Assembly (NCBI GenBank): GCA_902783885.1
Contig: CACZSQ010000039.1
Span: forward strand, 30,543 to 94,542
Direction of reading: 5' to 3'
Origin: an uncultured Bacteroidales bacterium
GTDB taxonomy: Bacteria > Bacteroidota > Bacteroidia > Bacteroidales > Bacteroidaceae
DNA: 64,000 nt
Every line of letters begins with the position of its first letter. The first letter of the stretch is position 1. The notes under the pieces were generated by a model. The model saw only the letters and a list, made by a program, of their open reading frames with translations. It was not told the origin of the DNA and did no database searches. Positions 9,578 to 18,400 of this stretch are shown piece after piece. Made by a program: the position numbers and the translations under genes.

Positions 9578-10144
9578 TTACGCTCTTTCATCAATGGTCA
9601 GCCGATAGAGGAAAAGCAGTGCGCGACGGATTGGCAGCAGACGACGCCACAGACGGATGCGCTTCTGCAGTTTCTTGTCACTGGCATAAAGCACATGGCC
9701 GTTTGGACGCAGGTATTCAGTGACCACGCCACACACATCATCTATCGTACACGGCTCTGTACCACAAATGTTTCCGTCACCCATAAGCGTCAGCTCACGA
9801 CCCTGGCGAATCTCTATGATACGATGCAACACGAAATGTCCAGGCGCAATCTCAGCCAGCACAGCATCGCCCACTTGCAACTCAGTCCAAGGAGACAGCT
9901 TCACGCGGTCGCGCAGATGTTCCAGGAACGGACGCATCGAATAGCCTTTTACGGAGATAATCACATGCTCTCCCTCGGCCACATACTGCCTCACGAGCGG
10001 CAGCAACTTGTCATTAGGCAACTCCATTCGTGGCGCAGTCACCTCCTCCGCATACCGTCTCTGTTTGGCCCGCCTCCAAGGGGCAGCCAAACAACGGCCT
10101 ACAGCATTTATGACAGTTTTTATAGAACTCATATTCTCCTTCAA
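9578..10144 (-). CDS. S24/S26 (SipW-like) peptidase family protein
   Basis: 188 residues. The core has VKGYSMRPFL (Ser-Met, nucleophile), LQVGDAVLAEI, FVLHRIIEI and MGDGN. The His in VLHRI stands where bacterial type I signal peptidases have Lys, as in the SipW/ER type (Ser-His) peptidases; the MGDGN stretch fits the later conserved box. There is no strong transmembrane anchor; the N-terminus and C-terminus are basic and amphipathic. It may cleave a leader peptide or act on a small protein. It starts 1 bp after the kinase-like gene, so the two are coupled. ATG at 10132 is an alternative start. Confidence 0.8.
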   Translation of the reverse strand: MKENMSSIKTVINAVGRCLAAPWRRAKQRRYAEEVTAPRMELPNDKLLPLVRQYVAEGEHVIISVKGYSMRPFLEHLRDRVKLSPWTELQVGDAVLAEIAPGHFVLHRIIEIRQGRELTLMGDGNICGTEPCTIDDVCGVVTEYLRPNGHVLYASDKKLQKRIRLWRRLLPIRRALLFLYRLTIDERA

Positions 10145-10145
10145 C

Positions 10146-11039
10146 TCACCCCCTCACTCTCACCGCTTCGTAGCAAACGCGGGCAGCCTCCTCATCGGGG
10201 CGGCAACCCAGCCAAAAGACAGGTGTCAGAGATAGCAGCTTTGAAATCGTGTCACAGATGCCCTTATACACGCGGGCATCCCATTTCATCGAGCTGACAG
10301 CTGGCAACAGATTGGCGAAAGCCTCCACGGGTGCCATGCGCCGGATGGTGTTCTCGGGACGCTGCTCTATTCGCGTGATAGCGCCGACAGGTGCCCAAAT
10401 GTTCCTGTAACAAGGTGTCTTCCCGCTCCAAGGAGAGCCGAAGATGATGGTCTCGCCATCTACGATTCGAACAACCGGGTTATCATCGTTCATCAGGTCG
10501 CAGCCCGGAATGTGCTTGTACCACAGATGGGTATGCGTGCTCTTGCCTGTACCACTGGGAGCAGTGAACAGGTAGCCATAGCCGTTGTTGCGAATTACGG
10601 AAGCGTGCACCAGCAGCGTGTCTTTCTCGGCAGCCGCAAAGGCAAAGGCCATCATCAGGGCGTTGTTCAACCCGAACTGCTGCTGATGTGACGGAACCCT
10701 CATGAGCACAGCACGGCAGCAAGTGAAATCAGCGTTCGTCGTGAGACAGCAACTCAAGGCACCGCCGTCGCAGGTCGGAAGGCTAATCTCAAAAGCATAG
10801 CCGCCATCCACTCCCTGATAAACACCATGGTTGGCACCTCCGCAGTCGAACTGTCCGATTTCATCCATCCGGCTGAAGTCGGGGGCGCTTCCTTCACATA
10901 CGTCCATCTCTAAAAGAGTACTCCCCCCTGCCTCGCATACGAACGGCGAGAAGGAGGGAATCAGCGCATCCGCATCAAGACCGTCGGCAAAACGAACCGA
11001 CAGAAGATGCCGCGCAATCATATAGTATCTTACGTTCAT
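10146..11039 (-). CDS. HPr kinase/PEPCK-like ATP-binding protein
   Basis: 297 residues. The P-loop FTAPSGTGKSTHTHLW around residue 160 and the following NDDNPVVRI resemble HPr kinase-related proteins, a group found in many RiPP clusters and in Bacteroidales without a PTS. The N-terminal 140 residues are a separate beta-rich domain. A role as a kinase on a peptide, protein or nucleotide is inferred from the fold only. It overlaps the upstream secreted protein gene by 4 bp (ATGA) and is followed 1 bp later by the peptidase-like gene. Confidence 0.78.
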   Translation of the reverse strand: MNVRYYMIARHLLSVRFADGLDADALIPSFSPFVCEAGGSTLLEMDVCEGSAPDFSRMDEIGQFDCGGANHGVYQGVDGGYAFEISLPTCDGGALSCCLTTNADFTCCRAVLMRVPSHQQQFGLNNALMMAFAFAAAEKDTLLVHASVIRNNGYGYLFTAPSGTGKSTHTHLWYKHIPGCDLMNDDNPVVRIVDGETIIFGSPWSGKTPCYRNIWAPVGAITRIEQRPENTIRRMAPVEAFANLLPAVSSMKWDARVYKGICDTISKLLSLTPVFWLGCRPDEEAARVCYEAVRVRG

Positions 11040-11479
11040 TCTCCGTCCTCGTGAATGATAATTGGGCGATATTCCTCTGGTTTGAAACGGAACTCTGTCA
11101 GCGGAACAATCTTGAATCGCTGGGCTTCTGATTGGGTGTGACGCTTACGAATCTTTTCCCATTTACTTTTCAGCGAACTTTCTTTCTTGTTGAACAGCAC
11201 GGTGCAGACAGCGTTCTTCACACCTTGGTGCTCCATGAAATACTGGAGCTGCAAACTGTAGAGTGAGCGGTCTTCCAAGAAGTTGCGGGAGGGGTTCACC
11301 CATACGCTGTCCAGAACCTGTATCTCGGTTTCATACACCACAGAATCCGTGAACGAGATACCGACACCGAACATCGCTATCGTCTGCATCTTAGGCGTCT
11401 TCCCGCCGCCAGCCATCACTGCTAACGGCTGAAGGCAAGAAAAGACCAGCAGGAACAATATAGCTCTCATTTTTCTCAT
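11036..11479 (-). CDS. Secreted protein of unknown function
   Basis: 147 residues with a signal peptide (MRAILFLLVFSCLQPLAVMA). The mature part is soluble, with a charged C-terminus (RPIIIHEDGE). No family is recognised with certainty; the stretches VVYETEIQVLDSVWV and QYFMEHQGVKNAVCTV look like a small conserved alpha/beta fold. It overlaps the kinase-like gene by 4 bp and so opens the cassette of kinase, peptidase and PqqD-like genes. It is long for a RiPP precursor, but being secreted and first in the operon, it is a candidate client of the cassette. Confidence 0.6.
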   Translation of the reverse strand: MRKMRAILFLLVFSCLQPLAVMAGGGKTPKMQTIAMFGVGISFTDSVVYETEIQVLDSVWVNPSRNFLEDRSLYSLQLQYFMEHQGVKNAVCTVLFNKKESSLKSKWEKIRKRHTQSEAQRFKIVPLTEFRFKPEEYRPIIIHEDGE

Positions 11480-11498
11480 AATTCTCTTTAATCAATGG

Positions 11499-11567
11499 AG
11501 GCTTCATGGGGCTCATTGGGCTTATAGGGCTTATAGGGCTTATAGGCCTTATGGGGTTCATAAGCCT
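11499..11567. repeat. Short tandem repeat, 9-10 bp units (GGGCTTATA type)
   Basis: About seven head-to-tail units, three of them identical (GCTTATAGG at 520-546 of this kilobase), the rest degenerate (GGCTTCATG, GGCTCATTG). Related units occur at about 12596-12632 and 14203-14236, again between genes. Part overlaps the spacer between rpoD and the secreted-protein gene. Confidence 0.8.
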
Positions 11568-11572
11568 GCCCA

Positions 11573-12433
11573 TCACCCCAGATAGGATTTCAGCAATTTG
11601 CTCTTGGAATTGTTGCGCAAGCGGCGGATGGCCTTCTCCTTAATCTGGCGGACACGCTCACGGGTGAGGTTGAACTTATCGCCAATCTCCTCCAGCGTCA
11701 TCTCCTGATGATTAATACCGAAGAACATCTCAACAATCTGCTTCTCGCGGTCGCTCAGCGTGCTCAGTGCGCGATCAATCTCACGGCTCAGGCTCTCATT
11801 GACGAGCGTCTTATCGGCCATGGGGCTGTCATCGTTGACAATGACGTCCAGCAGCGTATTGTCCTCGCCCTCCACGAAAGGAGCATCTACAGAGATATGG
11901 CGTCCGCTCACCTTCAGCGTGTCTGAGATCTTATCCACGGGAATGTCCAACTCCTCGGCCAGCTCATCGGGGCTCGGGCGGCGTTCGTTCTCCTGCTCGA
12001 ACTTGGACAGGGCTTTCGAGATCTTGTTCAGCGACCCCACCTGATTCAGCGGCAGGCGCACGATGCGGCTCTGCTCAGCCAATGCCTGCAGGATGCTCTG
12101 GCGAATCCACCAAACGGCATACGAGATGAATTTGAAACCGCGCGTCTCATCGAACTTCTCGGCAGCCTTTATCAGTCCGAGGTTACCCTCATTAATCAAG
12201 TCGGGGAGGCTCAATCCCTGGTTCTGGTACTGCTTGGCCACACTGACGACAAAGCGCAAGTTGGCGCGGGTCAGCTTCTCCAAGGCCACACGGTCGCCCT
12301 TGCGAATGCGCTGAGCCAATTCCACTTCCTCCTCTACGGTGATGAGGTCCTCACGACCGATTTCCTGAAGGTACTTGTCCAGCGATGCGCTCTCGCGGTT
12401 GGTGATGCTCTTGGTAATTTTTAGTTGTCTCAT
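11573..12433 (-). CDS. rpoD: Primary (housekeeping) sigma factor RpoD/SigA
   Basis: 286 residues. Region 1.2 ([13 protein letters not shown]), region 2 ([17 protein letters not shown], then [15 protein letters not shown]) with the -10-binding and melting residues, region 3 and region 4 (TREKQI-like [13 protein letters not shown] and [20 protein letters not shown] helix-turn-helix) are all present, without region 1.1. This short form is the usual primary sigma factor of Bacteroidetes and reads the TTTG/TAnnTTTG promoters found across this window. It has a strong promoter of its own, and the htrA terminator lies just before it. Confidence 0.97.
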   Translation of the reverse strand: MRQLKITKSITNRESASLDKYLQEIGREDLITVEEEVELAQRIRKGDRVALEKLTRANLRFVVSVAKQYQNQGLSLPDLINEGNLGLIKAAEKFDETRGFKFISYAVWWIRQSILQALAEQSRIVRLPLNQVGSLNKISKALSKFEQENERRPSPDELAEELDIPVDKISDTLKVSGRHISVDAPFVEGEDNTLLDVIVNDDSPMADKTLVNESLSREIDRALSTLSDREKQIVEMFFGINHQEMTLEEIGDKFNLTRERVRQIKEKAIRRLRNNSKSKLLKSYLG

Positions 12434-12457
12434 TCCTTCTTTTTGGTTTTAAGCGTG

Positions 12458-12489
12458 CAAAGATAGACATAATATAGTACGCGAGCAAA
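12458..12489 (-). promoter_or_regulatory. Promoter of rpoD
   Basis: On the minus strand TTTG (12486-12489), 20 bp, then TATCTTTG (12458-12465): an exact Bacteroidetes consensus, 24 bp before the start codon. Confidence 0.85.
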
Positions 12490-12519
12490 AAAAATTCAAG
12501 ATTTTGCTCAAAAAAGAAG

Positions 12520-12558
12520 CGAAAGACGCAAAGAATTCATCTTTCTTTGCGCCTTTCG
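12520..12558 (-). terminator. Terminator of htrA
   Basis: 15-bp stem with one G-T pair (12520-12534 with 12544-12558), followed on the minus strand by a run of six T within a few bases. It separates htrA from rpoD. Confidence 0.85.
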
Positions 12559-12595
12559 GTTCATTTAACGGGTTTGGCCTGCTTTTTGCAGGGCG

Positions 12596-12632
12596 CCTAT
12601 CAGCCATATAGGCCCCATAAGCCTTATAATCC
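12596..12632. repeat. Degenerate copy of the CTTATA/CCATAT 9-bp repeat
   Basis: Contains ATAGGCCCCATAAGCC and TTATAATCCTTAT, related to the array at 11499-11567, directly after the htrA stop codon. Confidence 0.5.
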
Positions 12633-14165
12633 TTATTTTTTCTTCTTCTCATCGCTGAGGTCGATGGCGGTAGCTACACGACGGCCGCTCGGAGTGATAG
12701 CGCGTATCCAGAGCACACGGTCGCTCGACTGGTTTGCAGCCTTCACGGCATTCTCGAAGTCCTCCACCGTACGCAGTTCCTGATTGTTGACCTGAAGCAG
12801 AATCATACCCTTGGCGATACCGGCCTCTTGCATCTTACCCTTCTTGATGGCCGTGACCTCCAAGCCATAGCGCAGAGCCAGTGCCTGGCGGTTCTCATCG
12901 CTGAGAGGTTTCAGCTGAGCGCCGAAGATGTCGATATCCACTTCCTCCATCACCTCGGTGCCGCCCTGCGTGTTGCGCAGCGTTGCAGTTTCGGTGCGAC
13001 TCTTCTTGTTGCGCATGAAGGTCACCTTCACCTTGTCGCCCGGGCGGCGCTGCGAGAGTACTTCCTGCAGCTCAGCCATCTTCGTGATGGTCTTTCCGTC
13101 GATGGCGGTGATGACATCGCCTTCCTGCAGGCCCAGTTCCTCGGCTGTTGTCTTGGGTTCCACATCCTTGACATAGATGCCCTGATTCGTGCCGAGGTCA
13201 ACCTCGTTGCCTTTCTCTTTCTGCGTATCGATATAGATAGTCACATCCTGGCCCATCACGCCCAGCACAGCACGCTGCACCATGCCGAACTCCTTCAGGT
13301 CGGCAACCACTTTGTTCATGATGGTAGTCGGGATAGCGAAGCCATAGCCGCTGTAGCTGCCCGTCTGACTGTAGAGCATCGCGTTGATGCCCACCAACTC
13401 ACCACGTTCGTTCACCAGTGCACCGCCCGAGTTACCGGCATTGATGGCAGCATCAGTCTGTATGAAACTTTCCACGCCATTAGCGCCCAAGGAACGGGCT
13501 TTGGCAGAGACGATGCCGGCGGTGACCGTGCTTGTCAGGTTAAAGGGATTACCCACGGCCAGCACCCATTCTCCAATCTTCAGATTATCAGAGTTCCCGA
13601 TGACGATTGCGGGCAGGTTCTTCGCCTCCACCTTCACGAGGGCGAGATCCGTCGTAGCGTCCAGTCCGATGATGCGGCCCTTATACTCCGTATTGTCATT
13701 GAGTTTCACAAGAATCTCATCAGCACCCTCCACCACATGGTTATTGGTGACGATGTAGCCGTCGGGGGAGATGATGACGCCCGAGCCGGCACCTTGACGC
13801 TTGGGCTGCGTCTCTATCTCCTGCTGTCGTCCGCGACCACGGTTGCCATAGCCGAAGAAGTCGCCGAAGAAATCCTCAAACGGATCGCGCACGGTCACCG
13901 TCTGGCGCTTGGCATTCTGCGTCACCTTAATATATACGACGGAGTTCACCGAGCGCTCGGCAGCGGTCGTGAGGTCCACCAGACCTGCCGGAGCGGCCAC
14001 GGCAGAGGGAGACTGTGCCGTAGCCAGAGCCGAGGTATCGGCAGCCGTGGCCGTGGTTGCAAAAGTTATCCTGTCACTCATAATAGCGCCTGTCAGCAGG
14101 CTGCTGCTCAGCACCAGCGCAGCTGCGCCGAGCCATGTCTTCTGTTTCTGTGTCATCTTATCCAA
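12633..14165 (-). CDS. Periplasmic serine protease Do (DegP/HtrA)
   Basis: 510 residues. N-terminal signal anchor, trypsin-like domain with catalytic His (TNNHVVEG), Asp (TTDLALVKV) and Ser (NAGNSGGALVN), then two PDZ domains (about 290-385 and 400-505; GIYVKDVEPKTTAEELGLQ and KGKMQEAGIAKGMILLQV). It acts in the periplasm as a protease and chaperone of envelope proteins. A Gly/Arg-rich loop (YGNRGRGRQQE) marks the LA loop. Monocistronic: -7 element at 14264-14271, terminator at 12520-12558. Confidence 0.95.
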   Translation of the reverse strand: MDKMTQKQKTWLGAAALVLSSSLLTGAIMSDRITFATTATAADTSALATAQSPSAVAAPAGLVDLTTAAERSVNSVVYIKVTQNAKRQTVTVRDPFEDFFGDFFGYGNRGRGRQQEIETQPKRQGAGSGVIISPDGYIVTNNHVVEGADEILVKLNDNTEYKGRIIGLDATTDLALVKVEAKNLPAIVIGNSDNLKIGEWVLAVGNPFNLTSTVTAGIVSAKARSLGANGVESFIQTDAAINAGNSGGALVNERGELVGINAMLYSQTGSYSGYGFAIPTTIMNKVVADLKEFGMVQRAVLGVMGQDVTIYIDTQKEKGNEVDLGTNQGIYVKDVEPKTTAEELGLQEGDVITAIDGKTITKMAELQEVLSQRRPGDKVKVTFMRNKKSRTETATLRNTQGGTEVMEEVDIDIFGAQLKPLSDENRQALALRYGLEVTAIKKGKMQEAGIAKGMILLQVNNQELRTVEDFENAVKAANQSSDRVLWIRAITPSGRRVATAIDLSDEKKKK

Positions 14166-14202
14166 TTAATAAATTTGACAATTTAGTTCTTAACTCATTT
14201 GT

Positions 14203-14236
14203 CTCATGAGGCTCATAGGGCTCATAAGCCCCGTCA
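14203..14236. repeat. Degenerate copy of the GGCTCATAG repeat
   Basis: Three units (CTCATGAGG, CTCATAGGG, CTCATAAGC) in the 5' leader of htrA, related to the array at 11499-11567. Confidence 0.6.
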
Positions 14237-14263
14237 AGCTCCCCGAGCTTTGTTTTTCGGACA

Positions 14264-14271
14264 CAAAAGTA
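14264..14271 (-). promoter_or_regulatory. -7 element of the htrA promoter
   Basis: TACTTTTG on the minus strand; an imperfect -33 (ATTG) lies about 22 bp upstream. The leader is nearly 100 bp and contains the 9-bp repeat. Confidence 0.5.
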
Positions 14272-14331
14272 GTGCTAAAGTTTATTCCGCTGACAATTTG
14301 GCGCCCATTTTTGCTTTCTTTTAACACCACG

Positions 14332-14365
14332 GCCCCTTGGCTTAACCGCTGTTAAGCCAAGGGGC
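14332..14365 (-). terminator. Hairpin at the 3' side of rnpB
   Basis: Perfect 15-bp stem (14332-14346 with 14351-14365) with a 4-base loop, about 30 bp beyond the rnpB 3' end. The T-run after it is poor, so it may be a processing or protective hairpin as well as a terminator. Confidence 0.6.
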
Positions 14366-14395
14366 TGACAAATTTACATTTGTTTAAAGAAAAGA

Positions 14396-14805
14396 AGGCA
14401 GTGGAACTGTAAGCCGGGTTCTGTACCCGCCGAGGCGGGCGCTTGCCATTTATCCACGACGCCGCTCTCGCGACGCCTCTATCGTTCTACCCTCCGGCTC
14501 GGACGGGTCGCCCTCTCCCACCCTTACGCCCCGCAGGAGCGCAGTCGGTGCGTCGCCGGTTTACGCGAACTTTCAACCTCCGGTGTGCACAGCACGTGTG
14601 TCGCCACACGCCTGGTGGGCTCTTACCCCGCCTTCTCACCCTTACCGAGCTTTGTCTAACCGACTCCGCGCGGCGGTTCTTTTCTTCTGCACATGCAAGC
14701 CCTCGCGGACTTCTACCTGTTAGGTAGCGGAGTGCCCTATGTTGCCCGGACTTTCCTCTCGCCTCAGCCCGAAGGCCTCAGCCAGCGGCAAGCCGTTCCA
14801 CTGTC
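14396..14805 (-). ncRNA. rnpB: RNase P RNA
   Basis: Catalytic RNA of RNase P, which removes 5' leaders of tRNA and tmRNA. The two ends pair as P1 (12 bp, 14396-14407 with 14795-14806). Near the 5' end the conserved GAGGAAAGTCCGGGC occurs on the minus strand, and near the 3' end ACAGAACCCGGCTTAC, the two universal P4-containing blocks. Length of about 410 nt fits the bacterial A-type. It lies directly downstream of the HAD gene, overlapping its stop codon by about one base, and followed by a strong hairpin. Confidence 0.95.
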
Positions 14806-15230
14806 TAACCGAACAAGCGTTGCCAGAAGCTCTTCGGCTTCGGAGGCTCGCTTTGTAGTTCCTCCAGCAGTATCTGCTCCAGCGTCTTGCGGTCGTGAAT
14901 CATCTGGTAGATGGTACCCCAGTCGGGCAGCCCACCCACATTACGGTCATCGATGAAGAGGTCCACCTTGAGCTTGCGTGAGAAATGCTCGTTCAGCTGA
15001 ATATCTTCTTCCGGATAGTCACGGTTCACGGCATAGAACTCCACACCTCGCTGGCGGCACCATTCCACGGCCTCGTCCAACAGCTTTCCTTCGCGCACCG
15101 ACCAGAGGATGAGCTGGTGGCGCTCCTCGATGAGCTTCTTCAGCGTCTGAGTGGCAAAAGGAATCTCCTCGCCGATGGCCGGATAGCGGTGGCGCACGAT
15201 GGTACCGTCGAAATCTACTGCAATGGTCAT
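14805..15230 (-). CDS. HAD-superfamily phosphatase-like protein
   Basis: 141 residues. Motif I is AVDFDGTIV (nucleophile and acid Asp), motif II LILWSVREG, motif III Lys in SRKLKVD, and motif IV DLFIDDRN. There is no cap domain of note, so it is a minimal C0-type HAD hydrolase, similar in size to BT0820-type proteins of Bacteroides. Substrate unknown; a phosphorylated sugar or nucleotide is possible. It is immediately upstream of rnpB, and a TACCTTTG -7 element lies at 15263-15270 before it, so the two may be co-transcribed. Confidence 0.85.
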   Translation of the reverse strand: MTIAVDFDGTIVRHRYPAIGEEIPFATQTLKKLIEERHQLILWSVREGKLLDEAVEWCRQRGVEFYAVNRDYPEEDIQLNEHFSRKLKVDLFIDDRNVGGLPDWGTIYQMIHDRKTLEQILLEELQSEPPKPKSFWQRLFG

Positions 15231-15322
15231 ACTTTATACCTTATTTATAATCTATAGCGGGGCAAAGGTAGTGAAAAAGCATCACAAAAGTGTCCTTTTA
15301 CACTATTTTTTTGCATTTTCCT

Positions 15323-15353
15323 TTTGTTCGCTCAAAAATATATCCTACTTTTG
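15323..15353 (+). promoter_or_regulatory. Promoter of the first giant secreted protein gene
   Basis: TTTG at 15323-15326, 19 bp, TACTTTTG at 15346-15353. Leader of about 60 nt to the start codon. Confidence 0.8.
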
Positions 15354-15416
15354 TCACGATTTAAGCGTAAATCAACGAATTCAACTAATATCTATTACTA
15401 ACTAAATTTATTAACA

Positions 15417-18400
15417 ATGAAACAGCGTTTACTTTCATTCGTCGCCATCGCCGCACTGAGTTGCGTCGCTATGGCACAAACATGGACGGAGCCTGTGAAG
15501 CCCACGAATCCCGCATTAGGATTCCTGGAGATTGCAGCAGACCCTGTCAATGGCGGAAACTTCTTCCTCATGAATGTCGGTGAAGGTCAATTCCTGACGG
15601 GTGCCAATGTATGGGCTACACAGATCAGTCTTTCTGCTGACGCTATTCCGTACATGCAGTTGACCACCGTTGAGATTGAAGAAGAGTCCGGCATTTTCAA
15701 GCTCCGCCGTACCAACGACGCCAATGACAAATTCTACGGTGATCATGATCGTGAAGGCGGTTACAATCCTCCCGCTGGCCGCAACCTCCTGTTCCGTGGC
15801 GGTGATGATGGTTATGTGGATGAGAACGGCCAAGGAGGCGACAGATTTGTGTTTAACAAAAGCGACAACAACAACTACTACTACTTCCAGTCAGATGTGA
15901 CCGAAGGTAAGTTCGCCGATGCTGAAAACCAATATGCAGGCAGCACCGGAGCCGGCAAGTACGTCAGCTTTACTAAGGCCAAGACCGATGATAACATCGA
16001 GTGGGTCTTCATTCCTGTAGATGAGGTGGTCATCGCTGAATACAAGCCACTTGCTGATGCCTATGCTGCGCAGATGCTTATTTACGAAGCTCGTCTGGCG
16101 CTGTACAACACCTTAGTTGATGCCGCCAAATACGGTGTAGATTATGCCGATGCCTCGACTGTATATAATAACCCCGATGCCACCGTTGACCAGCTGACAG
16201 CCGCACAAGAAGAGCTACAGCCCGAAGTGAACCATGCCGCGCTGATGGCAGCTATCGCCGCATCCAGCGAAGAAACCCCCTATGATGTCACCCAGTATGT
16301 ACTCAAAAACCCCTCCTTCGACGAAGGCGATAAGTACTGGACCATCACACCAGGCATGGGACAGAACTTGCAGGTACAAAGCCAAAAATATACTTATAAT
16401 GATGTCACCATTCAGAACTTCATCGAGGCTTGGAGAAGTACAGGCAACGGTCCTCTGAGCGATGGTGTCATCTGCCAGACCGTCACAGGTCTTCCCGAGG
16501 GTCGCTATCGCATCGAGGCTGATGTGATGGCCGTATGGCAGGGTGCAGCCCTGAGCGAAGATCCAAAGGGCATCTACCTGTTCTACAACAATGGCAAGTT
16601 TACCCTCCACAGCGAGTCTCTGGCAACTGGTGACGGCGAGCCCGAGCACTTCACTTTTGATTTCGACTACGACGGAGCCGCTGAAATGACCATCGGTCTG
16701 ATGGCAGAAAAGACAAACCAGAACTGGATGGGCTTTGACAACCTGAAGCTCTTCGCTATCGGCGAAGTGCAGACGCCTCCCTCATTCTACGCCCTGTTCA
16801 GCGAGGTGGAGACTTCTGAGCCCTACAACGATGAGGGTGACGATCTCATAGCCAATGCTGGACTCAGGACCTCTTTCCAGAATGCATTCAGCGCAGCATA
16901 CAAACTCGCAGATGACCAGAATCCAACCAAGGAAAAGGCTGAAAGCTACGAAAATGCTTATCAGGCATTGCACGATGCCCGCGTAGCACTCGAGGCTTCT
17001 ATCGAGGATTACAAGAACCTGAACACACTCATCGAGCGCATCCAGAGCGACTATGCCGCTTACGAAGGACAGAGCATGTACGAAGACCTGCGCACACAGC
17101 TCAACAGCATGATGGAAGAGTATCAGGGTGGTTATGAGAACGGTTCCTATACGAAGGAACAGATTGACGCATTCATTGCCGCTTACGACAATGTCCTTAA
17201 GAACTATGTCCAGGGCCTCTTCGACAAGGCCGCAGAAGATGCTAAAAAGAATATCACTCTGGATGATCCCATCAACATCACAAGCCTCTTCGAGCACATG
17301 AGCTATGAGTACTCTACAACAGCTGTTGACAAGCGCACCGAAGGTTACCCCAACGAGAATCCTGTTTGGATTAACGAGACAAAGTCAGAAAAGTTCAAGA
17401 CGCAATACAGCACTGCCGAAATATGGAACGACAGGCCCTTCAGGATTTCCCGCACGTTCGAGGACCTGCCCGCCGGACGCTATGAGATTCGTGTTCATGG
17501 CTTCTACCGCATGGCCGCCAACAATGAGAATTACAACAACTACATTGCCGATGCTTATGTTGGCAACGAAGGGGCCTTCCTGTTCGCAGGAAACAAAAAG
17601 ACAGCCTTCACGAACGTAGCCGCTATCGCCGAAACAGTGGCTTTCGAAGATTTCGCTGAAATCAAGGATGGCGAAGGCGACGAAGCGCCCATTCTCTGCT
17701 ATGTTCCCAACTCTCAGGCCGCTGCACACAACCTCTTCTCTGACGCTGGAGGTAAATACGGAGACAAAACCGAGCTCTGCTACATCGCTGCTGCCACCAA
17801 CGTCAAGGACGGCACACTCACCGTGGGTGTCGAGGGTAACGACAATCTGCAGGCCAATCAATGGACGGTATGGCAGGACTTCGAACTCTACTATTATGGT
17901 GCCGCTGATGCCAGCGCCCTCGACGAAGAGATCGAAGCGCTCATCGCCGTTGCACGACCCATCAGCGAAGCTGGCGGTGAAGGTGATTATCTCATCGTTG
18001 TTGAAACCATTATCAATGACCTGAAAACCGCTATCAAGCAAGGCGAAGATGCTATAGGCGTTGAAGATGCAACCGTACAAAATGCCGCCATCACAGCCCT
18101 CGAGGATGCCATTGCCGCCGCCCGCGAGAATATGAGCGTCTTCACAGAGATGATGGCATTGTATGAGTCACGCGCCACTGCCATGGAGAATCTCACAGAA
18201 TACAGCTTCGAAGATACAACTTATCCTGACTTGCTGAATGAAGTTATACAGCGTTTGGATGGCATTTTCTATGATGAAGAGCTACAAGAAAATGTGTCCT
18301 TCGACTCTCAGGAACAAATGGTGACCTATCTCAACCGCATGAAGGACGAGTGGTACACTTACCTCTTCTCCCTACAAGGCATTGATCAGGCCACTGAGGA

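Noticed and set aside
11391-11576. ORF with PISPISPISPMSPM repeats
   Set aside because: It is a translation of the 9-bp tandem repeat and overlaps the secreted-protein gene in another frame.
14443-14956. Plus-strand ORFs of 87-94 codons
   Set aside because: They are antisense to RNase P RNA and the HAD gene, with Arg/Pro-rich composition and no start context.
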